Notes under the pieces: generated by a model
Databases searched by the model: none
The model's input: the letters and a program-made list of their open reading frames with translations, nothing else
Told to the model about the DNA's origin: nothing
Shown here: positions 34,242 through 45,578 of the stretch, in pieces
Layout of the letters: every line of letters begins with the position of its first letter
How positions within the stretch are numbered: the first letter of the stretch is position 1
Position numbers and translations under genes: made by a program
Origin: Fagopyrum homotropicum
Taxonomy: Eukaryota; Streptophyta; Magnoliopsida; Caryophyllales; Polygonaceae
Direction: 5' to 3'
Length of the DNA stretch: 64,000 nucleotides
Assembly: GCA_033239125.1 (NCBI GenBank)
Contig: BSWB01000001.1
Coordinates: 54,217,501-54,281,500 of the forward strand

Positions 34242-35984
34242 TGATAGCATGAATTATAGTCTATATTTCGGGGTTTGTTTGGACGTTTTACCTTCAATAA
34301 TCTGCATGTTTGTATGTATATTATGTGATTATATTACCATTTCATCTACCTTTGCGGGAATCGAGGTATACACCTAGTTTTGTTGTAATCGTAGGTAAAA
34401 TGGCACGTTTTACATCAAAAAGGAGCAAAGGGAGTTATGGAGTCATTGGAGCTACATTCAGGAACATAAGGAAACATCCAGGAAGCATAGCCATGGATTA
34501 GAGATTTACTTTGGACCAGATTTGAGAGATTTCACATTCAGTTGTGACTCACCTCGGTTGACTACAAATCCAGAGAAGTCGACTCGACCGAGGCGAACAC
34601 CTGGGACGCGGCGAGAATATTTTATTCTTGGCTGAGATCTTTTATCTTTGGAAAGAGATCTTATATTTTTGGGCTTGGCTCCTGGAAGGAAGAAGATATA
34701 CTAAATCATATATTTTACCTATTTTTATGGGAAAAGATCTTTCTAAGATATCTTATCTTTGGAGGGTATTTTTCCTATAAAAAGGGTCGAATTTCCCACA
34801 AATCCACACCCCGCTTACACCGATTCATGTTATACCACCGATTGTGTTTTATACACCGCTGCAGCCATACTCCAGTTGGGAGTTTTGAAGAACCTTTTTG
34901 AAGGTTGAAGGAAGAAAGTCTATAGCTTATATAGCTTTTGAAGGGTTTTTGTAAGATCATCTTAGATTCCCTTCTTGTTTGTTGTCTTGTTGGATTTTTA
35001 TCCAAGGAACGCTTGTGTTTGATAATTGATTCAGTTATTGAAGCCTTTCTCTTAAGGTTTTCTTGTTCAATTATTCTCTTTCTTCCCATATATTTGATTA
35101 ATACTTTCATGATGATGAGTGGCTAATCTCTTTGTGTGATTCTAGGGTGATTGGCTGAAGGTTGTGGGAAAAAAAATGATAGAATGATCTTAATCGCAGT
35201 AGGACCCTGAAAGTTCGAGTCTTTACCTTAACCCTAAGCATCTCGCTCCGTCGATGAACATCTCGGCCGGGGTGGAATTTGGCTGACCGAGGTGACTTAT
35301 CTGATCCGAAACTGACAGTTAAGTGCTAGAGTTTGCCAAATCCTATTCTTATTACATCTTTCCTGGTTCAATGCAAGCCTAGGATGAGACTTACCCGGTA
35401 ATTCCTTTGTTTGTTTACCTAAGACCATAAGTGTAGGTAATAAAGGTTTATCCTTTATTGGGGTTTGAGTGTGCTTTCATCCCATCTATGTGAGTTAGCC
35501 TGAGACTTACCCGGTAAAGGTTGATTCTATACCCTTAGGTGGTGTGTTTGTTTGAGGTTATAATTCTTTATCTTAATTCCTTGAGACTTACCCGGTAATA
35601 GGAGTTACGGTTTAGGATTAGTGAGTAGTGAGACTTACCCGGTGATCTATTCCACTTTAGAAACACCTTCCCTATGCAAAAAATCTCAGCTTTGTCCGCT
35701 TATCTTTAGGTCTTGAGTTGGAACCACAACTAGATGCTTTAATCCCTAGAATTGCATATTTCCTTTATTGACCTTTATCATCCTTGATTGTTTGATTGCT
35801 TTGTGGTTAGTAATTTCTAAAGCTTACCGTTATCGACTTTGTTTCACTAAGTCCTTGTGATCGACCCCTGGAATTCCTTGCTTTTTACTACGATTGACCC
35901 GTACACTGCGGGTTCGCATCCTTGTTTTAAGCTTACATCTAGGGTTATAAATTTAAAGCTTGCACACACCGTTTGGAGCAAACA
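34242..35984 (+). mobile_element. Athila element A, 5' LTR
   Basis: It begins TGATAGCATG after CATAC (34237-34241) and ends GCAAACA, with the tRNA-Asp primer site 7 bases on. Length is 1743 bp. A TATA box TATAAAAAGG at 34776-34785 marks the U3 promoter. Four copies of the 17-mer TGAGACTTACCCGGTAA (last one ending TGA) lie at 35385, 35501, 35582 and 35629. Compared with the 3' LTR it lacks 19 bp containing one full quasi-palindrome. Confidence 0.95.
35385..35645 (+). repeat. Iterated 17-mer cluster, element A 5' LTR
   Basis: Four copies of TGAGACTTACCCGGTRA at 35385-35401, 35501-35517, 35582-35598 and 35629-35645. The 11-bp core TTACCCGGTAA is an inverted repeat around one base. Matching clusters are at 43365-43625, 52661-52924, 62044-62307, 63310-63570, 2024-2281 (reverse) and 49984-50081. 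Confidence 0.95.
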
Positions 35985-35990
35985 AGTTTT

Positions 35991-36008
35991 TGGCGCCGTT
36001 GCCGGGGA
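35991..36008 (+). promoter_or_regulatory. Primer-binding site of element A, tRNA-Asp type
   Basis: TGGCGCCGTTGCCGGGGA is the reverse complement of the 3' end of plant tRNA-Asp with CCA, the usual Athila primer. Confidence 0.92.
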
Positions 36009-36112
36009 CTTGGTCTAGACCGAGCCGGTTACGGTTTGCTTTTGGGGCACTTGCCCCCGTGTCTACTAACCACTCTACTTGAGTGACTTTTTGCAGGTTC
36101 TTTCTTAGGTTT

Positions 36113-38551
36113 ATGCGAAGAACCCGCACTAGGAAGGAAATCGTTCCTTACGATCCCGAACCAGAAAAGACATACAAACGACGCTTAAGAGAAGCGAAGA
36201 TGGCCAACCAAGACAATCGCAATCTTGAGGCCGAGTTGAAAGAGGCGCTAGAACAGCTACGCCTCAGCAGGGAAGAACTAAGGCAAGAGAAAGAAGAAAC
36301 TCGCACTAGGACTGAAGCGATCGAAGCAGATATGGCTGCCTTACGAGACCAATATCAACTTCAACCGAGGGAAGACCTAGTTCCCGATGCTGGACCGATG
36401 CAGGTCCCAGTCGCTGACCCTCGACCGAGGCAGGTCCCAGTACCTGACGCCCCGGCCGAGGTACTTCCACCTCGGATGCCAGTCCGAGGCGCTCTTTTTG
36501 CAGGAATCCCACAAACACTAGGTCAAAGGATGGATCCCAATCAACAACTGAGGCGTCCAGGAGTTAACCTAGGAGATGCAGTGGACCATGACTACGAACT
36601 TCGACCGCAAGTTCTGTCCATGATTCGCCAATGCCAGTTCGGAGGGCTAGAGAAGGAATCCCCACATCAACATCTTCAAAACTATGAGATCTTGATGGAG
36701 ACCTTGAGACCCTCGAGAATTGAAAACAACAACTACAAGCTAAGACCTTTTTACTTTTCTTTAAAAGATAGAGCTCTTACTTGGTATCAATCTCTTCCTC
36801 CAGGAAAAATTAGCACTTGGGAGGAGATGACTACGAAATTTTTGACTAAATTCTTTTCCCCCTCTAAGACCGCTGAAATGAGAGGGAAGATTAATGCATT
36901 CATTATGAAGGACAAGGAGAGCTTGTCCAAGTCATGGGAGAGGTTGAAGGACATTCTTTTGGATTGCCCACATCATGGGATTCCAAAGATAGAGTTGTTG
37001 GAGATATACTTCAAGGGACTGGACGGAAGCACCCCGTTCAACCTCCAACTAATCTCCGCCGGTACATTTATGGACATGGCGATTGATGAAGCTTGGGACT
37101 TTATCGAGAAGCAAGCTTTGCATATGGAGATATATACCCATCAAGGAGCTGAAGGTGGAGTTAAAAGAGTTAACTTCCAAGATACTCAACCTAACAATAA
37201 TCAACTCATGTCTTTGAAGAATGACGTGAAGCAATTGAAGGAACTCTTGGTTGCTCAAACCAAGAAGGAAGAGCAAGGACAAAGGAACAAAAACAATGGA
37301 TACCGTAACAACAACAACGGTTCCCGGAACAACAACTACAACAACAACAATAGAGGATCCAACAACAACAATAGGAGGGCGAACAACCAAAATTCTGGTA
37401 ACAATCATTCTAACTCCAATTCTAACGATTCCTCTAATCCTTTCCTCTCTTCCCCTTCTTCTTCTTCTACTCCATTAAAGAGCCAGGGGCAAGGATCAAG
37501 TTCGTCTCAGCCGGAAAAGAAAGACGCAGTATTGGAGGCCATCTTGATCAAGCTTAGTGCTATGGAGACTTCCATGACTTCATTTTCGAAGGCCCAAAAG
37601 GCCTTTGAACAACAACTTGCTAGTAGGGCGAATGAAGCGCCAAGAGATCCAGGGAAGCTTCCAGCAAGGACGGAAAGCAACCCTAAGGGCCAGATTATGG
37701 CCATAACTACGAGGAGTGGACTGAAAACTGCAGATCCAGTGCCTCGGTCGGTGCCAGTACTGACGAAGACCACCTCGGTCCAGGTGCAGTCGAAGAACAC
37801 TTCGACCGAGATGCCAACCGAGGTGGAGCCACAGAAAGCGGAGGGGAAAACTGAAGTTTATGTTCCACCTCATGCATACAAACCACCACTTCCATTCCCC
37901 CAGTCAAGGGCCAGAGCACATCTAGACAAGCACTTTGGTAAGTTCCTTGACTTGATGAATAAACTGCACATTAACATTCCTTTCCTTGATGCTATTCTAG
38001 GGATGCCCGCCTATGGGAAGTTCTTGAAGGAGATCCTATCAAGGAAGAGGAAACTGGAAGACTTTGGTGAAGTAAGGATGACATCTAAATCCTCAGAGCT
38101 TATTCAAATCATGAAGGAGAAGACGCCACCTAAGTTGAGAGATCCCGGCTCATTTTGCATTCCCATTCAAGTTGGGGATGTCACTTGTGAAGCCTTATGC
38201 GATCTAGGAGCCAGCATGAGCATCATTCCGCTGGAGCTATGTGTGAAGATCGGACTTGGAGAGCCCAAGCCGGTCAAGATTCGATTATACATGGCGGATC
38301 GCTCCATTACCCATCCCGTGGGAATTTTGGAAGACGTTCCGGTCAAGTTAGGTAACTTCTATTTACCAATAGACTTTGTTGTACTTGACATTCCCGCAGA
38401 TTATCATGTTCCTATTATTCTCGGGAGGCCATTTCTAGCAACTTCGGGTTGCAACGTGGATTGTAAGAACGCCAAGTTGAAATTCAAGATTGGTGGAGAT
38501 GAAGTGGAGTTCGTTACTCGCGGCCATGAAAGGAGAGCAGCTAAGCGATGA
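36113..38551 (+). CDS. Athila gag-protease of element A
   Basis: This is an open frame of 812 residues from the ATG at 36113 (MRRTRTRKEI). That start is chosen over the in-frame ATG at 36083 because element B has the same MRR start preceded by a similar TTGCAG/TTTCAG. Domains: charged coiled-coil N terminus (about 20-90), retrotransposon gag core (about 150-330, LTWYQSLPPG, ELLEIYFKGLD), an Asn-rich low-complexity stretch (about 390-445), the conserved KPPLPFPQSRAR linker (about 590), and aspartic protease with DLGAS at about 697, the Athila form of DTGA. No zinc knuckle is present, as in B. Two small shifts near 38520 and 38588 separate it from the pol remainder. Gag and protease could still be made. 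Confidence 0.9.
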   Translation: MRRTRTRKEIVPYDPEPEKTYKRRLREAKMANQDNRNLEAELKEALEQLRLSREELRQEKEETRTRTEAIEADMAALRDQYQLQPREDLVPDAGPMQVPVADPRPRQVPVPDAPAEVLPPRMPVRGALFAGIPQTLGQRMDPNQQLRRPGVNLGDAVDHDYELRPQVLSMIRQCQFGGLEKESPHQHLQNYEILMETLRPSRIENNNYKLRPFYFSLKDRALTWYQSLPPGKISTWEEMTTKFLTKFFSPSKTAEMRGKINAFIMKDKESLSKSWERLKDILLDCPHHGIPKIELLEIYFKGLDGSTPFNLQLISAGTFMDMAIDEAWDFIEKQALHMEIYTHQGAEGGVKRVNFQDTQPNNNQLMSLKNDVKQLKELLVAQTKKEEQGQRNKNNGYRNNNNGSRNNNYNNNNRGSNNNNRRANNQNSGNNHSNSNSNDSSNPFLSSPSSSSTPLKSQGQGSSSSQPEKKDAVLEAILIKLSAMETSMTSFSKAQKAFEQQLASRANEAPRDPGKLPARTESNPKGQIMAITTRSGLKTADPVPRSVPVLTKTTSVQVQSKNTSTEMPTEVEPQKAEGKTEVYVPPHAYKPPLPFPQSRARAHLDKHFGKFLDLMNKLHINIPFLDAILGMPAYGKFLKEILSRKRKLEDFGEVRMTSKSSELIQIMKEKTPPKLRDPGSFCIPIQVGDVTCEALCDLGASMSIIPLELCVKIGLGEPKPVKIRLYMADRSITHPVGILEDVPVKLGNFYLPIDFVVLDIPADYHVPIILGRPFLATSGCNVDCKNAKLKFKIGGDEVEFVTRGHERRAAKR

Positions 38552-38587
38552 TATCTTCAACATCTACGATGAAGAAGATCAAGGGAA

Positions 38588-40253
38588 TTGGTGAGCTCTA
38601 TCCTTATTAACGATCCACTTGAACGAGTTATTAGTTTCAGTTTAATGAAGGAAGGTATAGATGCTTCTTGTGATGCAGATATACGGAGCTTAAAAGCACT
38701 GGAAGAAGATCCAGGAGCTAAAACTGAGAAGCTAACCCAGGAGACGAAGATCTCCAGTTTCGGTTCCAGTTACAGTACCTCGACCGAGGCACTTCCTGGA
38801 CTAAGCGAGCCAACTGAAGAACATCTCGGTCAACGCCTCTGCGCCTCGACCGAGGTCGATGGCGAGATGATGTCAACTGAGACTGCTGAGAATAACAAAC
38901 TTCTTACTCCCTTCTCTGACATTCATCCTCAGTTGGTGGAACATTCTATCCACCAACTTTCTGATAATAAAGGACCTTGGTATGCTGATATTGTGAATTA
39001 TCTTGTTTGCCAGATATTACCGCCCGGATTGATGTACTCCCAAAAGAAGAAATTCTTCAAGGACGTACGCCATTACTACTGGGATGAGCCGTTGCTATTC
39101 AAGCGCGGACCGGATGGGATGCTTCGAAGATGCATTCCGGAGGATGAAATTAATATCGTCATACGGCATTGTCATTCACTTCCTTGTGGAGGACATGCTA
39201 GCACCGATAAGACATGCGCTAAGGTATTACGTTCCGGTTTCTTTTGGCCTACATTATTTAAAGATGTACAATCGTTTGTTGTCTCTTGTGATGCATACCA
39301 AAGAACAGGAAACTTATCAAGGAGGAACGAAATGCCACTTAATAATATTCAAGAGGTGGAAATCTTTGATGTATGGGGGATAGACTTCATGGGACCTTTC
39401 CCATCCTCTGGAGGAAACCTCTATATTCTTCTTGCAGTTGATTATGTTTCAAGATGGGTTGAAGCCATTGCTTCTCCCACTAATGACGCCAAGGTAGTTG
39501 TGAAGTTCTTAAACAGGACTATCTTCCCACGTTTTGGAACTCCACGTATCATCATCAGCGATGGAGGAACGCATTTCATCAACCGAAAGTTCAAAGCACT
39601 TCTATCGAAGTATGGGGTGACCCCACAAGGTAGCAACCCCTTATCACCCTCAAACTAGTGGGCAAGTCAAGATCTCGAATAGAGAAATCAAGGCAATTTT
39701 GGAGAAGACCGTCTCTAGGACAAGGAAGGATTGGTCCATGAAATTGGACGATGCTCTTTGGGCCTACAGGACCGCATTTAAGACTCCCATTGGTACCTCC
39801 CCTTATAATTTGGTATATGGGAAGTCTTGTCATTTGCCCGTTGAGTTAGAACACAAAGCATATTGGGCGATCAAATGGTTGAACTTCGACATTAAGGAAG
39901 CCGGCGAGAAGCGGCTATTGGATATCAACGAGCTGGAGAAGCTGCGTTTGAACGCTTATGAGAATGCCAAAATCTATAAAGAGAGAACGAAGAAATGGCA
40001 TGACAAGCGTATCATCCCTAAGGAGCTTAACGAAGGAGACTTAGTTATACTCTTCAACTCCCGCCTCCGCCTCTTTCCAGGTAAGTTGAAATCTAGATGG
40101 ACCGGACCTTATGTTGTGAAACATGTTTTTCCTCATGGTGCAGTTGAGATATGGGGCGAAACGAGCGGAAGCTTCAAGGTCAATGGTCATAGACTCAAGA
40201 AATACAAACCGGAAATTCCGGTTGAGGAGGTTGCACCACTATACCTCGTTTGA
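38588..40253 (+). pseudogene. Athila pol remnant of element A: linker joined to integrase, RT-RNase H missing
   Basis: The frame starts in the linker just after protease (SSILINDPLE) and passes directly into the pre-integrase segment (WYADIVNYLVC). Compared with element B about 1.6 kb encoding RT and RNase H is absent. The integrase zinc site reads HCH..GGH..C..CDAYQ, where B has CDACQ, so one Cys is lost. The first two catalytic Asp are present (WGIDFMGPF, IISDGGTHF). A run of four C at 39621-39624, one base longer than in B, shifts the frame before the catalytic Glu. The shifted frame stays open from about 39640 to 40253 (WAYRTAFKTP, GDLVILFNSRLRLFPGKLKSRWTGPY). The element is non-autonomous. 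Confidence 0.92.
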
Positions 40254-42199
40254 GACGCATTATGGTCTAGCTAGCAACCTTAAACCAAGCGCTTCTTGAG
40301 AGGCAACCCAAGGTATTGCTTTCTTTTCCCTTTTTCTAGTCTAGCTTAGATAGTTTTGCTTTTGTTTTGCTTTGTTTTGTTTTTGGCGTCCTAGACAGAC
40401 AACAGGTGACATCTAAGGAAGGAGTACAAACCAGGAGCATAACTGGAAGAACAGAAGTTCAAGAATTTGAGAAGACGGAGTTTGACTGAGGCACATCTCG
40501 GTTGCTGTCAGAGCACCTCGACCGAGATGATTCTTGAGCAACCGAGGCGTCTAGGGTTTCTGAAGATCCACCTCGGTCTGTACCACCTCGGTCCAGTCGA
40601 GACCATCTCGACCAAGGGGACAATAGTTTCAGAAAAGGGTATAAAAGGGGGATCGAATTCTCTCTCATCCCTCTCTCACATTCTCGACCGCGGCACAGTT
40701 TCACCTCGTTATCCCATTCTTCGATCGATTTCGACGATTCTTGCTTCCAAACTGCAAAGAAAGAGTAGAGGATCGGACTTCAAGCACTTCAGCTATGTCC
40801 GGTGAGTACTCTATTTTCCAGACTTATTTGACCCATTGGGACAATGTGCCCCAAGTATGGGGTATGCGGATATGTTATTTGACTATAGATGATTGTATGC
40901 TACTTTGATGGATATTTATGATCTTATTATGCTCTATTTGCTTATTTGAGATTACATGCATGCATACAAGTTATTTGATTGAGAAAAACGTCAAAAACTG
41001 GAAAGAAAAAAAATAAAAATTTTATGACCTCGACCGAAGTGATTCTGGCCGAACGAGGTAATTCACCTCGGTTGACTTAGAACATCTCGACCGAGGTGGT
41101 TTAACTGGAACAGTTTTCGAAATGATTTTTGTGCTTCTTATCTGGATATGATCTCAGTGAAGAGTTGGTTTGCTGACTGGTTTTGAAATCTCTATATGTT
41201 TGAAAGATTTTATGATATGTTTAAGTTGCTAAATGCTTTTTTTGAAATTTGTGGCATGTTTAATACATTGTTTTTATCCAAATTATGTTGAATTTGAAGG
41301 TTGACACCGCAAGATAAGTTCTCTCACTTTCTTTCTGGAAAGACCAAGGCAATTCATTCTTCTCTCTTCTTCTTCTTGATCATGCTTAACCCCTCATATA
41401 CATTTTTGCCTCCCTTTACCTATCCGGGAATTTGGAAGCAAGCAAAGTGGTGAAAACAAGTGAAGTAAAAGTTGAGAAGTTGGCTGGAAGTGAAAGTGTT
41501 AGAAAGAAAGAAATAGGTTTGGGGAAGTCAATCATGATGATGAATAAACTCGGCACCATTCACATAGCCGGGTGTTTGTGTCTTGCCAAAGTCGGATTGA
41601 GCGATATTCATAACGGGTCATGGTATGTGCATCAAGGGTTTGATGCATCTCAAGAAATTGATGATTGCTGATTTCCTAGGCTTCGGTTATTGTGCACCTC
41701 TGTCCATGCATCCCAAAAAGTAAAGTAAAAAGAAAAAAAGTAAATAAGCAAAGCTTATTTGTGGAAGATGTTGAAAGTCAAAGTGAAAGTGAAGTATATC
41801 CTTTTCCCGGATTCTAGCACCACATTACCTTACATATATCCCTACCCTACACATTTCTTGACCTTTCTTTTGGGAAGCCCTTGAGACCTCGAGCTTGTTG
41901 ATTGACTTAGTGGTTTAAACCGGATTATGCATGATTTATTTCGATAATTATGACTTATTATGCATTCTACGATTTTATGCAAAGATGAACAACTTTCTTA
42001 TATTTATAAAATGTTTTGATCATATTTTGATTTTAAATTCCATGAAGTATTCTCTTAGAGTGATTTATAATTGTTGCACACCATAAAAATGTTTTTGAAA
42101 GACTTTTTCATTGATTTTCTTGACTTATAATCCATTCTATCTTGCCTTTTATATGCGGAACTTGCTTGGGGACAAGCAAGGGCTAAGTATGGCGTATTT
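40254..42199 (+). other. 3' non-coding region of element A with polypurine tract
   Basis: No env-like frame is found. The stretch at 40480-40640 and 41030-41100 is dense in CTCGACCGAG-type motifs. AAGTATGGGG at 40853-40862 echoes the terminal tract AAGTATGGCG (42185-42194), which ends TATTT before the LTR at 42200. About 41400-42199 aligns by eye with 60100-60930 of element B. A 79-residue open frame at 41432-41671 lies in this conserved block but its reading is not conserved in B. Confidence 0.8.
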
Positions 42200-43964
42200 T
42201 GATAGCATGAATTATAGTCTATATTTCGGGGTTTGTTTGGACGTTTTACCTTCAATAATCTGCATGTTTGTATGTATATTATGTGATTATATTACCATTA
42301 CATCTACCTTTGCGGGAATCGAGGTCTACACCTAGTTTTGTTGTAATCGTAGGTAAAATGACACGTTTTAAATCAAAAAGGAGCAAAAGGAGTTATGGAG
42401 TCATTGGAGCTACATTCAGGAACATAAGGAAACATCCAGGAAGCATAGCCATGGATTAGAGATTTACTTTGGACCAGATTTGAGAGATTTCACATTCAGT
42501 TGTGACTCACCTCGGTTGACTACAGATTCACCTCGACCGAGGTGATCCAGAGAAGTCGACTCGACTGAGGCGAACACCTGGGACGCGGCGAGAATATTTT
42601 ATTCTTGGCTGAGATCTTTTATCTTTGGAAAGAGATCTTATATTTTTGGGCTTGGCTCCTGGAAGGAAGAAGATATCCTAAATCATATATTTTACCTATT
42701 TTTATGGGAAAAGATCTTTCTAAGATATCTTATCTTTGGAGGTTATTTTTCCTATAAAAAGGGTCGGATTTCCCACAAATCCACACCCCGCTTATACCGA
42801 TTCATGCTATACCACCGATTGTGTTTTATACACCGCTGCAGCCATACTCCAGTTGGGAGTTTTGAAGAACCTTTTTGAAGGTTGAAGGAAGAAAGTCTAT
42901 AGCTTTTATAGCTTTTGAAGGGTTTTTGTAAGATTATCTTAGATTCCCTTCCTTGTTGTCTTGCTTGTTGGATTGCCATCCAAGGAACGCTTTGTTGTGA
43001 TATTTGATTCAGTTATTGAAGTCTTTTCATTAAATTCTTCTTTGTTCAAATATTCACCTTCTTCCCATATATTTAATACTTTCATAATGATGATGAGTGG
43101 CTAATTTCCTTGTGTGATTCTAGGGTGATTGGCTGAAGGTTGTGGGAAAAACAATGATAGAATAATCTTAGATTCCAGTAGGATCCTGAAAGTTCGAGTC
43201 TTTAACCTTAACCCTAAGCATCTCGTTCAGTCGATGAACATCTCGGCCGGGGTGGAAACTGGCTGACCGAGGTGACTTATCTGGTCCATAACTGAGAGTT
43301 AAGTGTTAGAGTTTGCCAAATCCTATTCTTATTACACCTTTCCTGGATCAAAGCAAGCTTAGGATGAGACTTACCCGGTAATTCCTTAGTTTGTGTACCA
43401 ACGATCATAAGTGTAGGTAATAAAGGTTCATCCTTTATTGGGGTTTGAGTGTGCTTCCATCTCATCTTTGTGAGTTAGCCTGAGACTTACCCGGTAAAGG
43501 TTGATTCTATTCCCTTAGATGGTGTGTTAGTTTGAGGTTATAGTTCTTTATCTTGATTCCTTGAGACTTACCCGGTAATAGGAGTTACGGTTTAGGATTA
43601 GTGAGTAGTGAGACTTACCCGGTGATCTATTCCACTTTAGAAACACCTTCCCTATGTAAAAAATCTCAGCTTTGTCCGCTTATCTTTAGGTCTTGAGTTG
43701 GAACCACAACTAGATGTTTTAATCCCTAGAATTGCATATTTCCTTTATTGACCTTTATCATCCTTGATTGTTTGATTGCTTTGTGGTTAGTAATTTCTAA
43801 AGCTTACCGTTATCGACTTTGTTTCACTAAGTCCCTGTGATCGACCCCTGGAATTCCTTACTTTTTACTACGATTGACCCGTACACTGCGGGTTCGCATC
43901 CTTGTTTTAAGCTTACATCTAGGGTTATAAATTTAAAGCTTGCACACACCGTTTGGAGCGAACA
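42200..43964 (+). mobile_element. Athila element A, 3' LTR
   Basis: It is 1765 bp, begins TGATAGCATG, ends GGAGCGAACA, and is followed by the exact target copy CATAC (43965-43969). TATA box at 42753-42762. A full quasi-palindrome CACCTCGACCGAGGTG lies at 42529-42544, which the 5' LTR lacks. Several further differences from the 5' LTR show an older insertion than B. Confidence 0.95.
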
Positions 43965-43969
43965 CATAC

Positions 43970-44836
43970 ATCGTGTAAGGATGAATCAAAATACGCAAAC
44001 AATATAGGTCGAGTAAAAATTAATCAATAAAAATTGAAAACCTAACAACAGAGCAATTCAAAAGCTCTTAATTCAAATAAAATAAAATTGAAAAGAAGAA
44101 GATATAAATACATTAGATCGAATTTATAAAATCAAACCTTATTAACAACTGATGAATCAATTAGATGAATGAAACTTATGCAAATTAAAAATGAAATTAC
44201 ATAAAGCATCATTAATGGTGCGTGTAAAAGTTATGATGCACGGACACTTCTAGAAGGTGGGGTGTCCCGTGTCCCGCCGTGTCGGACACGGGGACCCAAT
44301 AGGACACGCTTCGAGCACGGTCAAATATGATCCGCCACGGTCAAGGCACTGTTAAGAGGTAGGACAGGGGCATGACACGTCTAGAACACCGATTGTGTCC
44401 CGTCAAGACACGAACAACGAAAGTTTACCTTTGGTAAAGCTAAAAGAAAGAAATTTATTTTTTTTAAAAACTTAAAGTAAAACTGATTTACCGTAATATT
44501 TTTTCTTCTCTCACATTTTTTCCGAGTAAATCTAGCCCCACATGGCCACCTGTGAGATTGTAGTTGCCAGAAGTAGGACACACTGAAATGTTGAAATGTT
44601 GTTGTTGTGCCGACCGACTCTTCTCTCCATTCTTCTTATGATTTCATAAATTAATTTTGAATCTTTGATTACTAATTTATTGCGTAATATTTGTTTGTTG
44701 AATGTCAAGTGCATTATTCTAACTCTTCACTTTTTCTAATTTACAAATTTTTATTATTGTTTTCCTTGGTTGATCATGTTGTTCGGTTGTTATTGATTTC
44801 CAAATTGGATGGTTCGTTCTTCAATTTTGAAAATAA
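43970..44836. other. AT-rich intergenic sequence with a GC-rich repeat
   Basis: No gene seen. At 44225-44410 a GC-rich block is built from GTGTCC / GGACAC steps, including CCGTGTCGGACACGG, which contains an inverted repeat. This looks like a dispersed plant repeat; I cannot place it in a family. Confidence 0.4.
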
Positions 44837-45139
44837 GGGGGTGTATTCAATCTAGATTTTTAAAGATTTTGATTGATTTTTAATAATCCGTAGAATTTGC
44901 TAATTTTGTGTGATATTTAATTCTATATAGAGTTAATATAGATTTTGTCAAATTTTGTCAAGTTTTGTCAGATTAAAGCTGGATGAAAATATTAAGAAAT
45001 AATTATTCATTGACCACCCTTGGCCACTATCTTGTAGTTGCTTACGGTCTTCCTCCGGAACCCGATCAAGATAAGTAGGCTCGTGTTTTGTTTATGGCTT
45101 GAATTTTTGAAATATGGGTGGTTAAATTGTTATTTGTTG

Positions 45140-45540
45140 TGTTAAATCACGGATACTCGAAAACAAAGAATGCCGAACCCTAACTGTCGAGGTGTATGAT
45201 CTGGAATGGAACAACGTCACTTCCTTCATCTACACTCAAGACGAAAACGAAGAATCCCAAACCTTAACTGTTGAGATCGCAATTTTGAGGCCTAATTGGC
45301 TCGATGGCGCTAATTACTTGGGGCGAAGAGAGGTGGATGAATTCGTTTGCAATGTTTGGAAGAAAGCAGATTTCATTCAATACTATGAGGATGTTGTGAC
45401 TCGTCGCCCTACTCATTAGGATTTTTACACTAGTAGGCAAGCTCATGTCATGACTTTTGAGGTCGGTGTTGTTCTCAATATATGATTCCAATTGGCAAGC
45501 TCCATCTTATTGCTTTGATCGAAGCTTCAATATCTGCCAT
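45140..45540 (+). pseudogene. Captured fragment of an At4g14100-like gene
   Basis: The frame at 45192-45416 reads YDLEWNNVTSFIYT, then RPNWLDGANYLGRREVDEF and CNVWKKADFIQYYEDVVTRRP. I recognise this as the conserved part of a small, functionally uncharacterised plant protein family (At4g14100-like). It continues past a TAG at 45417-45419, at the position of a Trp codon, as DFYTSRQAHVMTFEVG and, after a one-base shift near 45480, NWQAPSYCF. The segment around 45150-45190 looks like a diverged duplicate of 45233-45280. No start or complete C terminus is present. Recognition is from memory and should be confirmed by a protein search. Confidence 0.7.
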
Positions 45541-45578
45541 CAGGTTAGTGGAGACCTTGATTCTGCGAGTACTATGGG

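Noticed and set aside
35991..36008. tRNA-Asp-like sequence as a tRNA gene
   Set aside because: Only the 18-base complement of the tRNA 3' end is present, at the expected distance from an LTR, so it is a primer-binding site.
40321..40700. Small frame at 40459-40805 as an env-like protein of element A
   Set aside because: It is short, has no signal peptide or membrane span, and its sequence is dominated by the CTCGACCGAG motifs read in frame.
41432..41671. 79-residue frame in the 3' region of element A
   Set aside because: It lies in a conserved block, but element B does not keep the reading frame, so nucleotide conservation is not coding conservation.
44225..44410. GC-rich GTGTCC block as a named MITE or SINE
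   Set aside because: It resembles dispersed plant repeats that I have seen, but I found no clear ends or target duplication, so I did not assign a family.
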